Origin: OLB19 sp964624165
Lineage (GTDB): Bacteria > Patescibacteriota > Minisyncoccia > Phycocordibacterales > UBA918
Reading direction: 5' to 3'
NCBI GenBank assembly: GCA_964624165.1
Contig: CAZUWG010000002.1
Span: forward strand, 18,753-82,752
DNA: 64,000 nt
The position numbers and the translations under genes were made by a program. Below are positions 24,743 through 33,382 of this stretch, piece after piece; the first letter of the stretch is position 1, and each line of letters begins with the position of its first letter. The notes below the pieces were generated by a model. The model had not been told where the DNA came from. It worked only from the letters and a program-made list of their open reading frames with translations, and searched no databases.

Positions 24743-26554
24743 ATGTCAAAAAAATACTTTAACTACACCTTAAAAAATGAACTCCCGACCCTTAAAAAAA
24801 TTCACGATACCTGGGATCTAACGCGGTTGTACTACGCCAGTGAAAATGATCCTCAATTTGAGCGCGATATAAAAATTACCGAGGCTGCATACACAGCTTT
24901 TGTTAAGAAATGGAGTAAAAAAGATTTTACTAAAGATGCCAAAACGCTGCTCAAGGCTTTGAAAGAAAATGAAGACCTGGCTGGCCTACCAGAGGCCTCC
25001 AAGCCGGGACGTTACTTGTGGCTACGTTTGGCAATCGATGTAAACGACAAAACTGCCGAGGAAACCTCCGCACGACTCAGTCGACGCCTGCGCAAGCTTG
25101 CTGATTCGATCCTGTTTTTCAACCTTCGTTTAGGAAAAATTGATAAAAAACAACAACGAGCTTTTCTGAAAGATGAATCCCTAAAAGCTTATCATTACTA
25201 TTTGTCTGATGTTTTTACAGCCGCCCGGCACAACCTGACTGAGGATCAAGAGAAAATCATCAATCTTAAAAGCGCGCAGGCGTATGGCCGCTGGGTGGAT
25301 ATGACTGAAAAGCTTTTAAGTAACACTACTATCATCTGGAAAAAAAAGGAGGTAGCTCTTCCAGAAGCAATGGAAAGTATAGATGTTGTTCCGTTTAAGG
25401 AAAAAGAAAAGCTTTGGCAGCTCATTCGCGGCGAGCTCATTCGCCTTTCGTCTGTGGTTGAGCATGAGTTCAATGCCATCATCACAGATGTGCGTACCGA
25501 AGACGAGCTACGAGAGTACAAAAAACCTTATTCAGCCACAGCGCTTGCCTATGAGGATACAGAAGAAAATATCGAACGACTTGTGTCTGTAGTTACTAAA
25601 AAAGGGTTTCCGCTAAGCAAAAAGTTCTATCGCCTCAAGGCTAGATTACATAAAAAAGAAGCCCTTTCTTATGCAGAACGAAATGCTTCATATGGAAAGA
25701 TGGCCGACATTCCATTTTCTGAAGCTGTAGAAATCTGTCGAGAAGTTTTTTACGAACTTAAACACGAATACGGCGTCATCTTTGACACCATGCTCAGTAA
25801 TGGACAGATTGATGTCTTTCCACGAAAAGGTAAGCAGGGCGGCGCTTTTATGTCGGGACAAGTAGGACAGCCGACGGCAGTCTTCCTCAATCACACTAGT
25901 ACTTTTTCTTCACTTTTGACATTGGCTCACGAAATGGGGCACGCTATCCATACTGAACGAAGTAAAGTACAATCCCCATTTTATCAAGGATATTCTACCG
26001 TCTGCGCCGAAACCGCTAGCACACTCTTTGAAAATATCGTATTCGATGCTGTCTTAGAGCAGGCGACTGATGCACAAAAAATTACTCTCCTGCACGACCG
26101 CAACTTGCGAGATATCAGCACTATAGAGCGGCAAGTAGCGTTTTTTAACACCGAGCTTGATATTCACAACACCATCGACAAGAAAGGTGCCATGAGCAAA
26201 GAAGAGCTGGCTGACACCATGAATCGCCACATGAAGTCTTATCTTGGAGATGGAATAGATTTAAAGCCAGAGGACGGATATTTAGTAGTCGCGGTGCCAC
26301 ATCTTCGATTTGGATTTTACGTCTACTCATATGCCTTTGGCCTGATGATGAGTACGGTGATGTCGAGCCGATACAAAGAAGATAAATCATATATTGAGCA
26401 GATTGATGCATTCCTCTCAAGCGGCAGCACGAACACTGTTGCTAAACTCTTTAGGCAGCATGCCGATATAGACATTACAGACCCGCAAGTGTATGAAAAA
26501 GCACTTCGTACACAGGCAGCCAATATCAAAGCTTTAGAAAAAATGCTTAAATAA
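24743..26554 (+). CDS. pepF: Oligoendopeptidase F (M3 zinc peptidase)
   Basis: A 603-aa cytoplasmic metallopeptidase of the M3B family. The zinc motif is HEMGH at residues 396-400 with the downstream Glu in CAETASTLFEN. The N-terminal oligopeptidase domain begins ELPTLKKIHDTWDLTRLYY. Full family length. It trims peptides imported or released by proteolysis. It follows the HD gene by 5 nt. Confidence 0.93.
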   Translation: MSKKYFNYTLKNELPTLKKIHDTWDLTRLYYASENDPQFERDIKITEAAYTAFVKKWSKKDFTKDAKTLLKALKENEDLAGLPEASKPGRYLWLRLAIDVNDKTAEETSARLSRRLRKLADSILFFNLRLGKIDKKQQRAFLKDESLKAYHYYLSDVFTAARHNLTEDQEKIINLKSAQAYGRWVDMTEKLLSNTTIIWKKKEVALPEAMESIDVVPFKEKEKLWQLIRGELIRLSSVVEHEFNAIITDVRTEDELREYKKPYSATALAYEDTEENIERLVSVVTKKGFPLSKKFYRLKARLHKKEALSYAERNASYGKMADIPFSEAVEICREVFYELKHEYGVIFDTMLSNGQIDVFPRKGKQGGAFMSGQVGQPTAVFLNHTSTFSSLLTLAHEMGHAIHTERSKVQSPFYQGYSTVCAETASTLFENIVFDAVLEQATDAQKITLLHDRNLRDISTIERQVAFFNTELDIHNTIDKKGAMSKEELADTMNRHMKSYLGDGIDLKPEDGYLVVAVPHLRFGFYVYSYAFGLMMSTVMSSRYKEDKSYIEQIDAFLSSGSTNTVAKLFRQHADIDITDPQVYEKALRTQAANIKALEKMLK

Positions 26555-26560
26555 AGCTAT

Positions 26561-26839
26561 ATGGATTTTTTCTTTATCGGAACTACAGTCGGGGTCGTCG
26601 GTGAGCTTTGCCTGGCGTATGCTGTGCTAAGTGCCCATTCAACCATCGAGCGACAGCATTCTATAGACAAAGCTGTCCTGGTGAGCTTGCGAAGAGAAAA
26701 ACTTGTGGCCCTTTTTGCGGTGTCATTGATTGTACTCGGGTATCTTTTTGAGGTGCATTTCTTTGGCGGCTTTGATGCGTTTGTGGCTTGCGAAGAGGGC
26801 ACTGGGTGTCTTTTGCTGAATAGTAACTCAGCAGTTTAG
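26561..26839 (+). CDS. Small two-TM membrane protein
   Basis: A 92-aa protein with TM helices at about residues 3-25 and 47-68 and a short outside tail with two Cys. It follows pepF by 6 nt and ends the run. No family recognised. Confidence 0.6.
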   Translation: MDFFFIGTTVGVVGELCLAYAVLSAHSTIERQHSIDKAVLVSLRREKLVALFAVSLIVLGYLFEVHFFGGFDAFVACEEGTGCLLLNSNSAV

Positions 26840-26871
26840 TAAGTAAGTGTTTTGTGGTAGAGTAGAAAAAT

Positions 26872-28815
26872 ATGATTTCGGGAAATGAAATTCGCGAGCA
26901 GTATCTTGCGTTTATGGAAAAGCGTGGACACGCGGTTATTCCAAGTGATCGCTTGGTGCCAGAAAACGACCCGACGACCCTTTTTACAGGGAGCGGTATG
27001 CAGCCACTGGTCCCCTACCTGCTTGGGCAAGCGCATCCAAAAGGGACTCGTCTGACGGATAGTCAAAAATGCTTTCGAGCAGAAGATATTGAAGAAGTGG
27101 GCGACAATCGCCACACAACATTTTTCGAGATGCTAGGCAATTGGTCGCTTGGTGACTATTTTAAAGACGAGCAGTTGCCATGGATCTATGAATTTTTGAT
27201 CGATGAAGTAGGACTCGACCCAGAACGTATTTACATCACCACGTTTATTGGCGACGAAGGAAATGGTGTACCTAAAGACACTCGTTCGGCAGAGCTTTGG
27301 CAAAAACTTTTTGCCCAGAAAAACGTCAGTCACGAGGTGGCTGAAATAGGCAGTGAAGCAGCAGGCGGGGAGCGAGGTATGAAGAAAGGGGAGCGTATTT
27401 TCTATTACGACGCCGCCAAAAATTGGTGGAGTCGCGCCGGCAAGCCAGAAAATATGCCTGCCGGTGAAATTGGCGGTCCTGACAGCGAAATTTTCTATGA
27501 TTTTAAGACAGAGCACGACACTCGCTTTGGCAAACATTGTCATCCCAACTGTGACTGTGGGCGTTTTCTTGAAATAGGAAACAGCGTTTTTATTCAATAC
27601 ATTAAAAACGAGGACGGCACTTTTTCACAACTGCCAAAACAAAATGTTGACTTCGGCGGAGGGCTTGAGCGAGTTACAGCAGCAGCAAATGGCGACGGAG
27701 ATATTTTTAAGATCGACCTTCTCGCGGGTGTGATACGACAAGTGCAAACTCTCTCCGGAAAAAGCTATCGTGATAATCAAGAAGCTTTTCGGATTATTGC
27801 TGACCATGTGCGCGGGGCGACGTTTATGATCGGTGACGGCATTTTGCCAGGAAATAGCGAGCAGGGGTATTTTGTACGCCGTCTTCTTCGTAGAGCAGTA
27901 CGCTACGCAGACAAGCTGGGCGTGCCAAGCGGCGAGCTTAAACAGCTAGCAAAAGGGGTGATTGATACCTATAAAGCTCACTACACAACACTAGCCGAAC
28001 AAGAAAAATTGATTAAGTCGACCATTGCAGGGGAAGAGGCTCAATTTCGCGCTACCCTCGAAAAAGGGTTAAAGCAGTTTAATAAAATATCGCTTCAAGT
28101 GCATCTTACGAGTAAAGAGGTGGACGGAAAGCGGGTCATTGATAAATCGGTGCCGCCAACTGCCGTAAAAGCTATTAGTGCGAAAAACGCTTTTGAACTT
28201 TTCACTACCTATGGTTTCCCAATAGAATTAACTGAGGAAATCGCAGCCGAGAAGGGAATGATCGTTGATAAAAAAGGTTTTACTCAGCTGATGGATGCAC
28301 ACCGCGAACAATCGAGAGCTGGGGCAGAACAAAAATTTAAAGGTGGTCTAGCTGATCATTCAGAAAAAGTGGTCGAATACCATACCACAACACACCTTAT
28401 GCTTGCGGCTTTGCGTCATTTCCTTGGCGATCATATCCATCAGGCGGGGAGTAATATTACCGGTGAAAGATTGCGCTTTGATTTTACTCATGGTGAAAAA
28501 ATCGAGCGTCCTGTACTCGATCAAGTTGAAGAGTGGGTAAATAACGCACTTAAAACAGGCGGTACTGTTTCTATGAGTACCATGAAGAAAGCCGACGCCG
28601 AATCCGACCCAACAATTGAAGGCAGCTTCTGGGATCGTTATCCTGATGAGGTGAAGGTGTATACCATTGCCGGCAATGACGGCAGTGTTTTCTCGCGCGA
28701 GCTCTGCGGGGGACCACATGTAGAAACACTTGAAGCTATTAAAGGCACTTTCCGGATCAAGAAAGAGGAGTCTTCATCAGCTGGAGTACGACGCATCAAA
28801 GCGGTGCTTGAATAG
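26872..28815 (+). CDS. alaS: Alanyl-tRNA synthetase lacking the C-Ala domain
   Basis: A 647-aa class II synthetase. The catalytic domain has motif 1 at the start (IREQYLAFMEKRGHAVIPS) and motif 2 RAEDIEEVGDNRHTTFFEM. The editing (SAD) domain has HTTTHLMLAALRHFL and CGGPHVETL, the metal-binding HxxxH and CxxxH. It ends 30 residues later (SSSAGVRRIKAVLE). Typical bacterial AlaRS is about 870 residues and continues into the DHHA1/C-Ala domain, which is absent. TAGAGT lies 8 nt before the ATG. Confidence 0.95.
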   Translation: MISGNEIREQYLAFMEKRGHAVIPSDRLVPENDPTTLFTGSGMQPLVPYLLGQAHPKGTRLTDSQKCFRAEDIEEVGDNRHTTFFEMLGNWSLGDYFKDEQLPWIYEFLIDEVGLDPERIYITTFIGDEGNGVPKDTRSAELWQKLFAQKNVSHEVAEIGSEAAGGERGMKKGERIFYYDAAKNWWSRAGKPENMPAGEIGGPDSEIFYDFKTEHDTRFGKHCHPNCDCGRFLEIGNSVFIQYIKNEDGTFSQLPKQNVDFGGGLERVTAAANGDGDIFKIDLLAGVIRQVQTLSGKSYRDNQEAFRIIADHVRGATFMIGDGILPGNSEQGYFVRRLLRRAVRYADKLGVPSGELKQLAKGVIDTYKAHYTTLAEQEKLIKSTIAGEEAQFRATLEKGLKQFNKISLQVHLTSKEVDGKRVIDKSVPPTAVKAISAKNAFELFTTYGFPIELTEEIAAEKGMIVDKKGFTQLMDAHREQSRAGAEQKFKGGLADHSEKVVEYHTTTHLMLAALRHFLGDHIHQAGSNITGERLRFDFTHGEKIERPVLDQVEEWVNNALKTGGTVSMSTMKKADAESDPTIEGSFWDRYPDEVKVYTIAGNDGSVFSRELCGGPHVETLEAIKGTFRIKKEESSSAGVRRIKAVLE

Positions 28816-28877
28816 TCTCTCTTACGCAATCCCCCGACACTTCGTTTGATTGCGATGTGTTTTGTTATACTGTAGGA

Positions 28878-30026
28878 GTGTTTGCAGCCAAAAATGAATT
28901 CCGTTTGTTTATCGACATTAGCTCCTCGAGCGCAACTTTTGCGTTGGTAGAAATTAGCGCTGATGACTACACGACCCTCTGGCATCATCGTGAAAGATTT
29001 GTCGTGATTGAAGATACTTCTGACGTAGCGTACTTTAAGAAAATTATTTCTACGCTCGTCCTGTCTTTCAAAAAACTTGAAGCGGAAGGGTTTAGTAAAA
29101 TGCCTTCTGGTAAAGGGAAAGCTGTAAAGGCTCTACACGTAAGCATCGGCGCCCCGTGGTCATATACAATCGTACGTAAAAATACCCTCAAACGTGAGGA
29201 GCCCTTTATTGTGTCTGAAAAACTGCTACGAAAATTTGAAAAAGAGACCGATCAGCGAGTGCTTGAAGATCTTAAAAACGGCGTCTTTGAGCTTGGTGCA
29301 GGACTAGAACTTAAAAACGCCGAGACAGTAGCCTCCTCTATAAACGGATATCCGGTCAAAGACATCCTTGATAAAGAGGCTCGGTCGATTGAGTTGGTGC
29401 GTCTGATTGGTTTGTATGATAAACAAATTCTCATCCAGCTAGAAGAATTGGCCGAAAAGTACGTGCCGAGTGCCGAAATACACACCGAGACCAATATGCA
29501 GGTGCTCTATGAGTTTATTGCCGGCACTCTCTTCCTAAACCAACTGACTGTTTTTGATGTTTCAGGCGAAGTGATCGAGACAGCAGTGATTGAAGATGGT
29601 CTTCTTCATAATGTGAGCTACATCATTAGCGGCCTACACGCCCTAGTGCGAGACATCACCAGTAAGACAAAAAAAGACAGCGAGCATATCCTCGCCGCAC
29701 TTAAAGGTGGTCTTGAAGGCGTTTGTACACAGTTTCCAGAGCATCGAAAGGTCATCGAGTCTGTTTTTGATGCACATGTAGAAATAATGACAGCCACCCT
29801 CAGAAAGATTTTGGCTGAGGTGCAGCATCCCGAGCATTTATTTATTCGAGCCACGCCAGGATACGAGTCACTTTTTACGGCCATGATTGAAAAAGCACTC
29901 GATGGACTAGACGATAAAGACTACGCACTTCACGTCTTTTCACCAAAATTACTCAATAAAGCAAACGTCACAGAAGCAAAAACCAACGTGGCTGCCTTTG
30001 TTTTCCACAATTACAAAAAGAAATAA
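28878..30026 (+). CDS. Large soluble protein, perhaps actin-like (PilM/FtsA-type); unassigned
   Basis: A 382-aa protein. The start segment FRLFIDISSSSATFALVEI resembles the phosphate-1 strand of actin-like ATPases such as PilM or FtsA, and VFDVSGEVIETAVIEDG could be phosphate-2, but I am not certain. I start it at GTG 28878 because TATACT at 28866-28871 lies exactly 6 nt upstream, the spacing seen before many starts here. The ATG at 28857 would lie upstream of that promoter. The membrane protein at 30066 follows with its own TATACT box. Confidence 0.6.
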   Translation: MFAAKNEFRLFIDISSSSATFALVEISADDYTTLWHHRERFVVIEDTSDVAYFKKIISTLVLSFKKLEAEGFSKMPSGKGKAVKALHVSIGAPWSYTIVRKNTLKREEPFIVSEKLLRKFEKETDQRVLEDLKNGVFELGAGLELKNAETVASSINGYPVKDILDKEARSIELVRLIGLYDKQILIQLEELAEKYVPSAEIHTETNMQVLYEFIAGTLFLNQLTVFDVSGEVIETAVIEDGLLHNVSYIISGLHALVRDITSKTKKDSEHILAALKGGLEGVCTQFPEHRKVIESVFDAHVEIMTATLRKILAEVQHPEHLFIRATPGYESLFTAMIEKALDGLDDKDYALHVFSPKLLNKANVTEAKTNVAAFVFHNYKKK

Positions 30027-30065
30027 TTTCTGCTAACGCATAAAAAAGGCTATACTACTATTTAT

Positions 30066-31427
30066 ATGGATAAAAAATGGAACCTACAAGACATTAAAAC
30101 AGTGGGCAATAAAACGCGTCCCACAACACCCCCTTTGACTACACCAGCTCCCAGCGCAACAAATACAGCAGAAGAACACCCACAAGGCGCAAACGACATG
30201 CGTACACGACCTGATACGGCAGCTTCAGTACAAACTGAGCAATCACGTCCAAACTCACGACCAACCTTCGCCCAAAAGAAACGCCGCCTTCCTTGGAAGT
30301 GGGCAGTGGTCGGGTTGGCGCTACTTTTGGTAATCGTATTTGTGGCAGGGCAGTTTACCTCTAAAACAGACCTCATGGTAGAACCCCGAACCGAAACCCC
30401 CAACCTAAATAGCGATTTTGTCGCTTTCACCAATCCTCAAAGCGGACAGCTCGGTTATGAACTCCTAACCATTGAAGCGGAAGGTGAGCGACAGGTCACT
30501 TCTTCTGGCGAAACTGAGGAAGTATCGCTTAAAGCTGAAGGAGTGATAACTATCAACAAAACTACTGCCGGCACGCAGACTCTGGTCGCCACAACTCGAT
30601 TTGAAGATCCAAACGGTGCCATCTTTCGTATTACTGAAGGAGTGACGGTGCCCGGCGGTACGAGCGAAGCGCCAGGGAGTGTAACTGTCTCTGTGCGAGC
30701 TGACACGGCCGGAGTAGCCGGGAATGTCCCAGCGGGTACTCGATTCACTGTACCAGGCTTAGAAAGCGACGCAGCCCTCTTTAAGGCTATATTTGCCACC
30801 AATGCTGAACCTTTCAAAGGAGGTTTTGAAGGTGTACGTGTTGTAGTTAATGAAGAAGAGCTCGCGACTGCACAAACTAGTATCCGCAGCGAACTAGAAA
30901 CAGCTTTGAAAGACCGACTTCCGTCAGAGCAGCCGGCGGATTTTGTCTCATTTAACGGCGCGGAAAAGTTTGCGTATGAATCCTTACCAGCTACAGAAAG
31001 TGCCGCGGGAGCAGCCACTGTAAAAGAAAAAGTGAAGCTTGAAATCCCCATCTTCAAAAAAGACACCTTTGCTAGCTTCCTAGCCAGCTCACTTGTCCCA
31101 GGCTATGAGGGTGGTCCGGTGCGCGTCCAAGACTACAGTGCTATCAGCTTTGCCTACACCGCTTCCACAAGCGAGGCCTCAATCCTTAGTGATAAAGACA
31201 GTATTTCTTTCTCTCTGACCGGTCGTCCGCTCTTAGTGTGGGAGTATGACGAAACCACCTTAAAGACAGACCTACTTGGAGCCTCACAAAATTCACTCAC
31301 CAATATCCTAGGCGCCTACCCTGCGATTGAAGGTGCGCGTGCTACATTTGCTCCATTTTGGAAGAAATCATTCCCCGATAGCGCCGCCAAAATCTCTATC
31401 ACTGAAGTGTTTGAGCTCCCTGAGTAG
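30066..31427 (+). CDS. Single-TM protein with large extracytoplasmic repeat domains, unknown
   Basis: A 453-aa protein. Residues 1-75 are Pro/Thr/Arg-rich and cytoplasmic, and a TM helix lies at about 78-96. Outside, two related beta-rich modules are seen, one with EGVITINKTTAGTQTLVATT and FRITEGVTVPGGTSEAPG. These recall, from memory, the phage baseplate J-like domain. The probable role is at the cell surface. TATACT at 30051-30056 lies 9 nt before the ATG. Pairing with the 28878 gene may be functional (cytoplasmic actin-like partner of a membrane protein), which is speculative. Confidence 0.65.
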   Translation: MDKKWNLQDIKTVGNKTRPTTPPLTTPAPSATNTAEEHPQGANDMRTRPDTAASVQTEQSRPNSRPTFAQKKRRLPWKWAVVGLALLLVIVFVAGQFTSKTDLMVEPRTETPNLNSDFVAFTNPQSGQLGYELLTIEAEGERQVTSSGETEEVSLKAEGVITINKTTAGTQTLVATTRFEDPNGAIFRITEGVTVPGGTSEAPGSVTVSVRADTAGVAGNVPAGTRFTVPGLESDAALFKAIFATNAEPFKGGFEGVRVVVNEEELATAQTSIRSELETALKDRLPSEQPADFVSFNGAEKFAYESLPATESAAGAATVKEKVKLEIPIFKKDTFASFLASSLVPGYEGGPVRVQDYSAISFAYTASTSEASILSDKDSISFSLTGRPLLVWEYDETTLKTDLLGASQNSLTNILGAYPAIEGARATFAPFWKKSFPDSAAKISITEVFELPE

Positions 31428-31445
31428 AGTTGTACACAATTTTAT

Positions 31446-31474
31446 TTGACGTTTACTCATTTATTTGCTAAACT
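31446..31474 (+). promoter_or_regulatory. Strong promoter of the infA-ribosomal operon
   Basis: TTGACG at 31446-31451, a 17-nt spacer, then TAAACT at 31469-31474. The start codon of infA is 11 nt after the -10, giving a leader of about 5 nt. Confidence 0.8.
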
Positions 31475-31485
31475 CTTGCCGTTTG

Positions 31486-31707
31486 ATGTCAGAACAGAAG
31501 TCAGAAGAAGGAATAGTATTTGGAGTCGTGGAAGAGGCGTTGCCTAACACGCTCTTTCGTGTTATTTTAGACGACACTGGTGAGGAAATGCTTGCGTATT
31601 TGGCTGGCAAAATGCGCCGTTTCCGCATCCGCGTTCTGGTCGGAGATAAAGTGGAGATCAAAACCGACCCGTATGGCGGTAAAGGAAGAATTACAAAAAG
31701 ACTCTAG
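31486..31707 (+). CDS. infA: Translation initiation factor IF-1
   Basis: A 73-aa S1-like OB-fold protein: EGIVFGVVEEALPNTLFRV, LAGKMRRFRIRVLVGDKVEI and GRITKR are the IF-1 hallmarks. It sits in the A site of the 30S subunit during initiation. The ATG at 31486 is chosen by homology and its place after the promoter. First gene of the ribosomal operon. Confidence 0.95.
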   Translation: MSEQKSEEGIVFGVVEEALPNTLFRVILDDTGEEMLAYLAGKMRRFRIRVLVGDKVEIKTDPYGGKGRITKRL

Positions 31708-31716
31708 GTAGTTTGT

Positions 31717-31833
31717 ATGAAAGTTAAATCATCAATCAAGAAGCGAAGCGCTGACGACATTATTGTTCGTCGTCGTGGTCGTGTCTACGTTATTAATAAG
31801 AAAAAACCTCGTCACAAGCAGCGACAGGGGTAA
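31717..31833 (+). CDS. rpmJ: 50S ribosomal protein L36, zinc-free form
   Basis: A 38-aa protein beginning MKVKSSIKKRSADDIIV and ending KKKPRHKQRQG, the universal L36 ending. The usual C-x2-C...C-x4-H zinc ligands are absent; there is no Cys at all, matching the C-minus paralogue known from zinc-limited bacteria. It lies 9 nt after infA and 12 nt before rpsM. Confidence 0.93.
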   Translation: MKVKSSIKKRSADDIIVRRRGRVYVINKKKPRHKQRQG

Positions 31834-31845
31834 TGTACAGTCAGT

Positions 31846-32223
31846 ATGCGTATTTTAGGTATCACTATTCCAGATGAGAAGCAGCTCGGATACGGCCTCA
31901 CGGCAGTGTACGGTGTTGGGCGCCCACGGGCACTTGAACTTCTTGCTGAACTAAAAATCGAGGACACTCGTAAGCCAGGCGATCTTTCTGTAGAGGAGGA
32001 AAATGCTATTCGTGAAAAACTAGAGTCTTTCACACTTGAAGGAGAGCTAAAGCGCCAGGTTTCTGGTGATATCAAGCGCCTTAAAGACATCGGTTCATAC
32101 CGAGGTAGTCGCCACGCCAAGCGACTTCCGGCCCGCGGACAGCGCACCAAGACAAATGCTCGCACACTCAAGGGTGTGAAGAAAACAATGGGCAGCGGGC
32201 GTCGTAAGCTTGAAAAGACTTAA
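31846..32223 (+). CDS. rpsM: 30S ribosomal protein S13
   Basis: A 125-aa protein beginning MRILGITIPDEKQLGYGL. It has the helix-two-turns-helix VYGVGRPRALELL and the tail GSYRGSRHAKRLPARGQRT with a basic end. It contacts 16S rRNA in the 30S head and forms the bridge to the 50S. Operon position infA-rpmJ-rpsM-rpsK-rpsD-rpoA-rplQ is the classical one. Confidence 0.96.
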   Translation: MRILGITIPDEKQLGYGLTAVYGVGRPRALELLAELKIEDTRKPGDLSVEEENAIREKLESFTLEGELKRQVSGDIKRLKDIGSYRGSRHAKRLPARGQRTKTNARTLKGVKKTMGSGRRKLEKT

Positions 32224-32261
32224 ACTCAAGCGTGTATTTATTATCAATCTGTTAACGATCT

Positions 32262-32693
32262 ATGGGTAAGAAACGAATTATCAAAAAAGGTGGTGGCTCT
32301 GATGTAGCGGGGACTTCCCGCGCACTCGCTCGCATTCCTAAGAAAAAGGTTGCGTCTGGCGTTTTGAATATCGCTGCCACGTTCAATAATACGCTTGTCA
32401 CACTAAGCGATAGCAAAGGCAACAGCCTGATTGCCGCTTCTTCTGGTGCGCTTGGTTTCAAGGGTGCACGAAAGAGTACGCCATTTGCAGCTGCCAAGGT
32501 GGGTGAGATTCTTGGAGAGAAAGCTCAACAGATGGGTATGAAAGATGTGGCGGTGGTGATCAAGGGGGTGGGCGCTGGACGTGAGTCTGCACTTCGTGGT
32601 TTTGCTGGAAAAGGCATCACTGTGACCACCATTACCGACATGACCCCCGTCCCACACAACGGTACTCGCCCTAAGAAAGCACGTCGCGTGTAA
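32262..32693 (+). CDS. rpsK: 30S ribosomal protein S11
   Basis: A 143-aa protein with VASGVLNIAATFNNTLVTLSD, GARKSTPFAAAKVGE and the C-terminal DMTPVPHNGTRPKKARRV. It forms part of the platform of the 30S subunit near the mRNA exit. The N-terminus is more basic and longer than in E. coli. Confidence 0.96.
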   Translation: MGKKRIIKKGGGSDVAGTSRALARIPKKKVASGVLNIAATFNNTLVTLSDSKGNSLIAASSGALGFKGARKSTPFAAAKVGEILGEKAQQMGMKDVAVVIKGVGAGRESALRGFAGKGITVTTITDMTPVPHNGTRPKKARRV

Positions 32694-32717
32694 TCTTTAG
32701 TAGTAATTTTATTTAGT

Positions 32718-33326
32718 ATGAAAATTGGTCCAAAATTCAAAATTGCCAAGCGCCTCGGAGCTCCTATTTTCGAGAAAACGCAAACCCAAAAGTTTGCTCT
32801 TTCTGAAGCGCGTGGTGGTCGCATGAAAAAGCGTCGTCCGGGTGCAATGAGCGACTACAAACGTCAGCTCATTGAAAAGCAAAAAATGCGTTTTACATAT
32901 GGCATTTCTGAAAAACAACTTCGTCGTTACGTCACCGAGGCGATGAGTAAGAGTCATCAGCCGATCGCACTCTTATTTGCGCGTCTGGAAAATCGTCTTG
33001 ACAACGTAGTGTATCGTGCCGGTCTCGCAAAGACACGCCAAATGGCTCGCCAGATGGTAGCTCATGGCCACATCACCGTGAATGGTCGTAAACTTACGAT
33101 TCCTTCGCACAAGATGAAAGTTAATGATGAGTTTTCTGTCCGTGAGGGCAGCAAAAAAGCGGTTCTCTTTCTCAACTTTGCAGAAACACATGAAGCAGCT
33201 GGCGTCCCTTCTTGGATGACATTTGATGCTAAGAAACTTACCGGCACTGTTACCGGCGTTCCTACCTACGAACCTTCTCAGACTTTGTTCGACCCAGAGC
33301 AAGTACTTGAGTACTACAGCCGATAG
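32718..33326 (+). CDS. rpsD: 30S ribosomal protein S4, zinc-free form
   Basis: A 202-aa protein. The C-terminal S4 RNA-binding domain is clear: ENRLDNVVYRAGLAKTRQMA and GHITVNGRKLTIPSHKMK. The N-terminal region (KIAKRLGAPIFEKTQTQKF) lacks the four-Cys zinc motif. S4 starts 30S body assembly. Confidence 0.96.
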   Translation: MKIGPKFKIAKRLGAPIFEKTQTQKFALSEARGGRMKKRRPGAMSDYKRQLIEKQKMRFTYGISEKQLRRYVTEAMSKSHQPIALLFARLENRLDNVVYRAGLAKTRQMARQMVAHGHITVNGRKLTIPSHKMKVNDEFSVREGSKKAVLFLNFAETHEAAGVPSWMTFDAKKLTGTVTGVPTYEPSQTLFDPEQVLEYYSR

Positions 33327-33382
33327 TCCGTCATGAGCGTGCGTTCGCTCACTATTACACACACTAAACTTAGATATACACT

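Noticed and set aside
28857..28877. ATG 28857 as start of the 389-aa frame
   Set aside because: A TATACT box overlaps the following codons with its usual 6-nt gap to GTG 28878, so the ATG would lie upstream of the transcript.
30455..31066. Long minus-strand frame (203 aa)
   Set aside because: It lies wholly opposite the 30066 membrane protein, has low-complexity Ser/Val composition typical of an antisense frame, and no promoter or start context.
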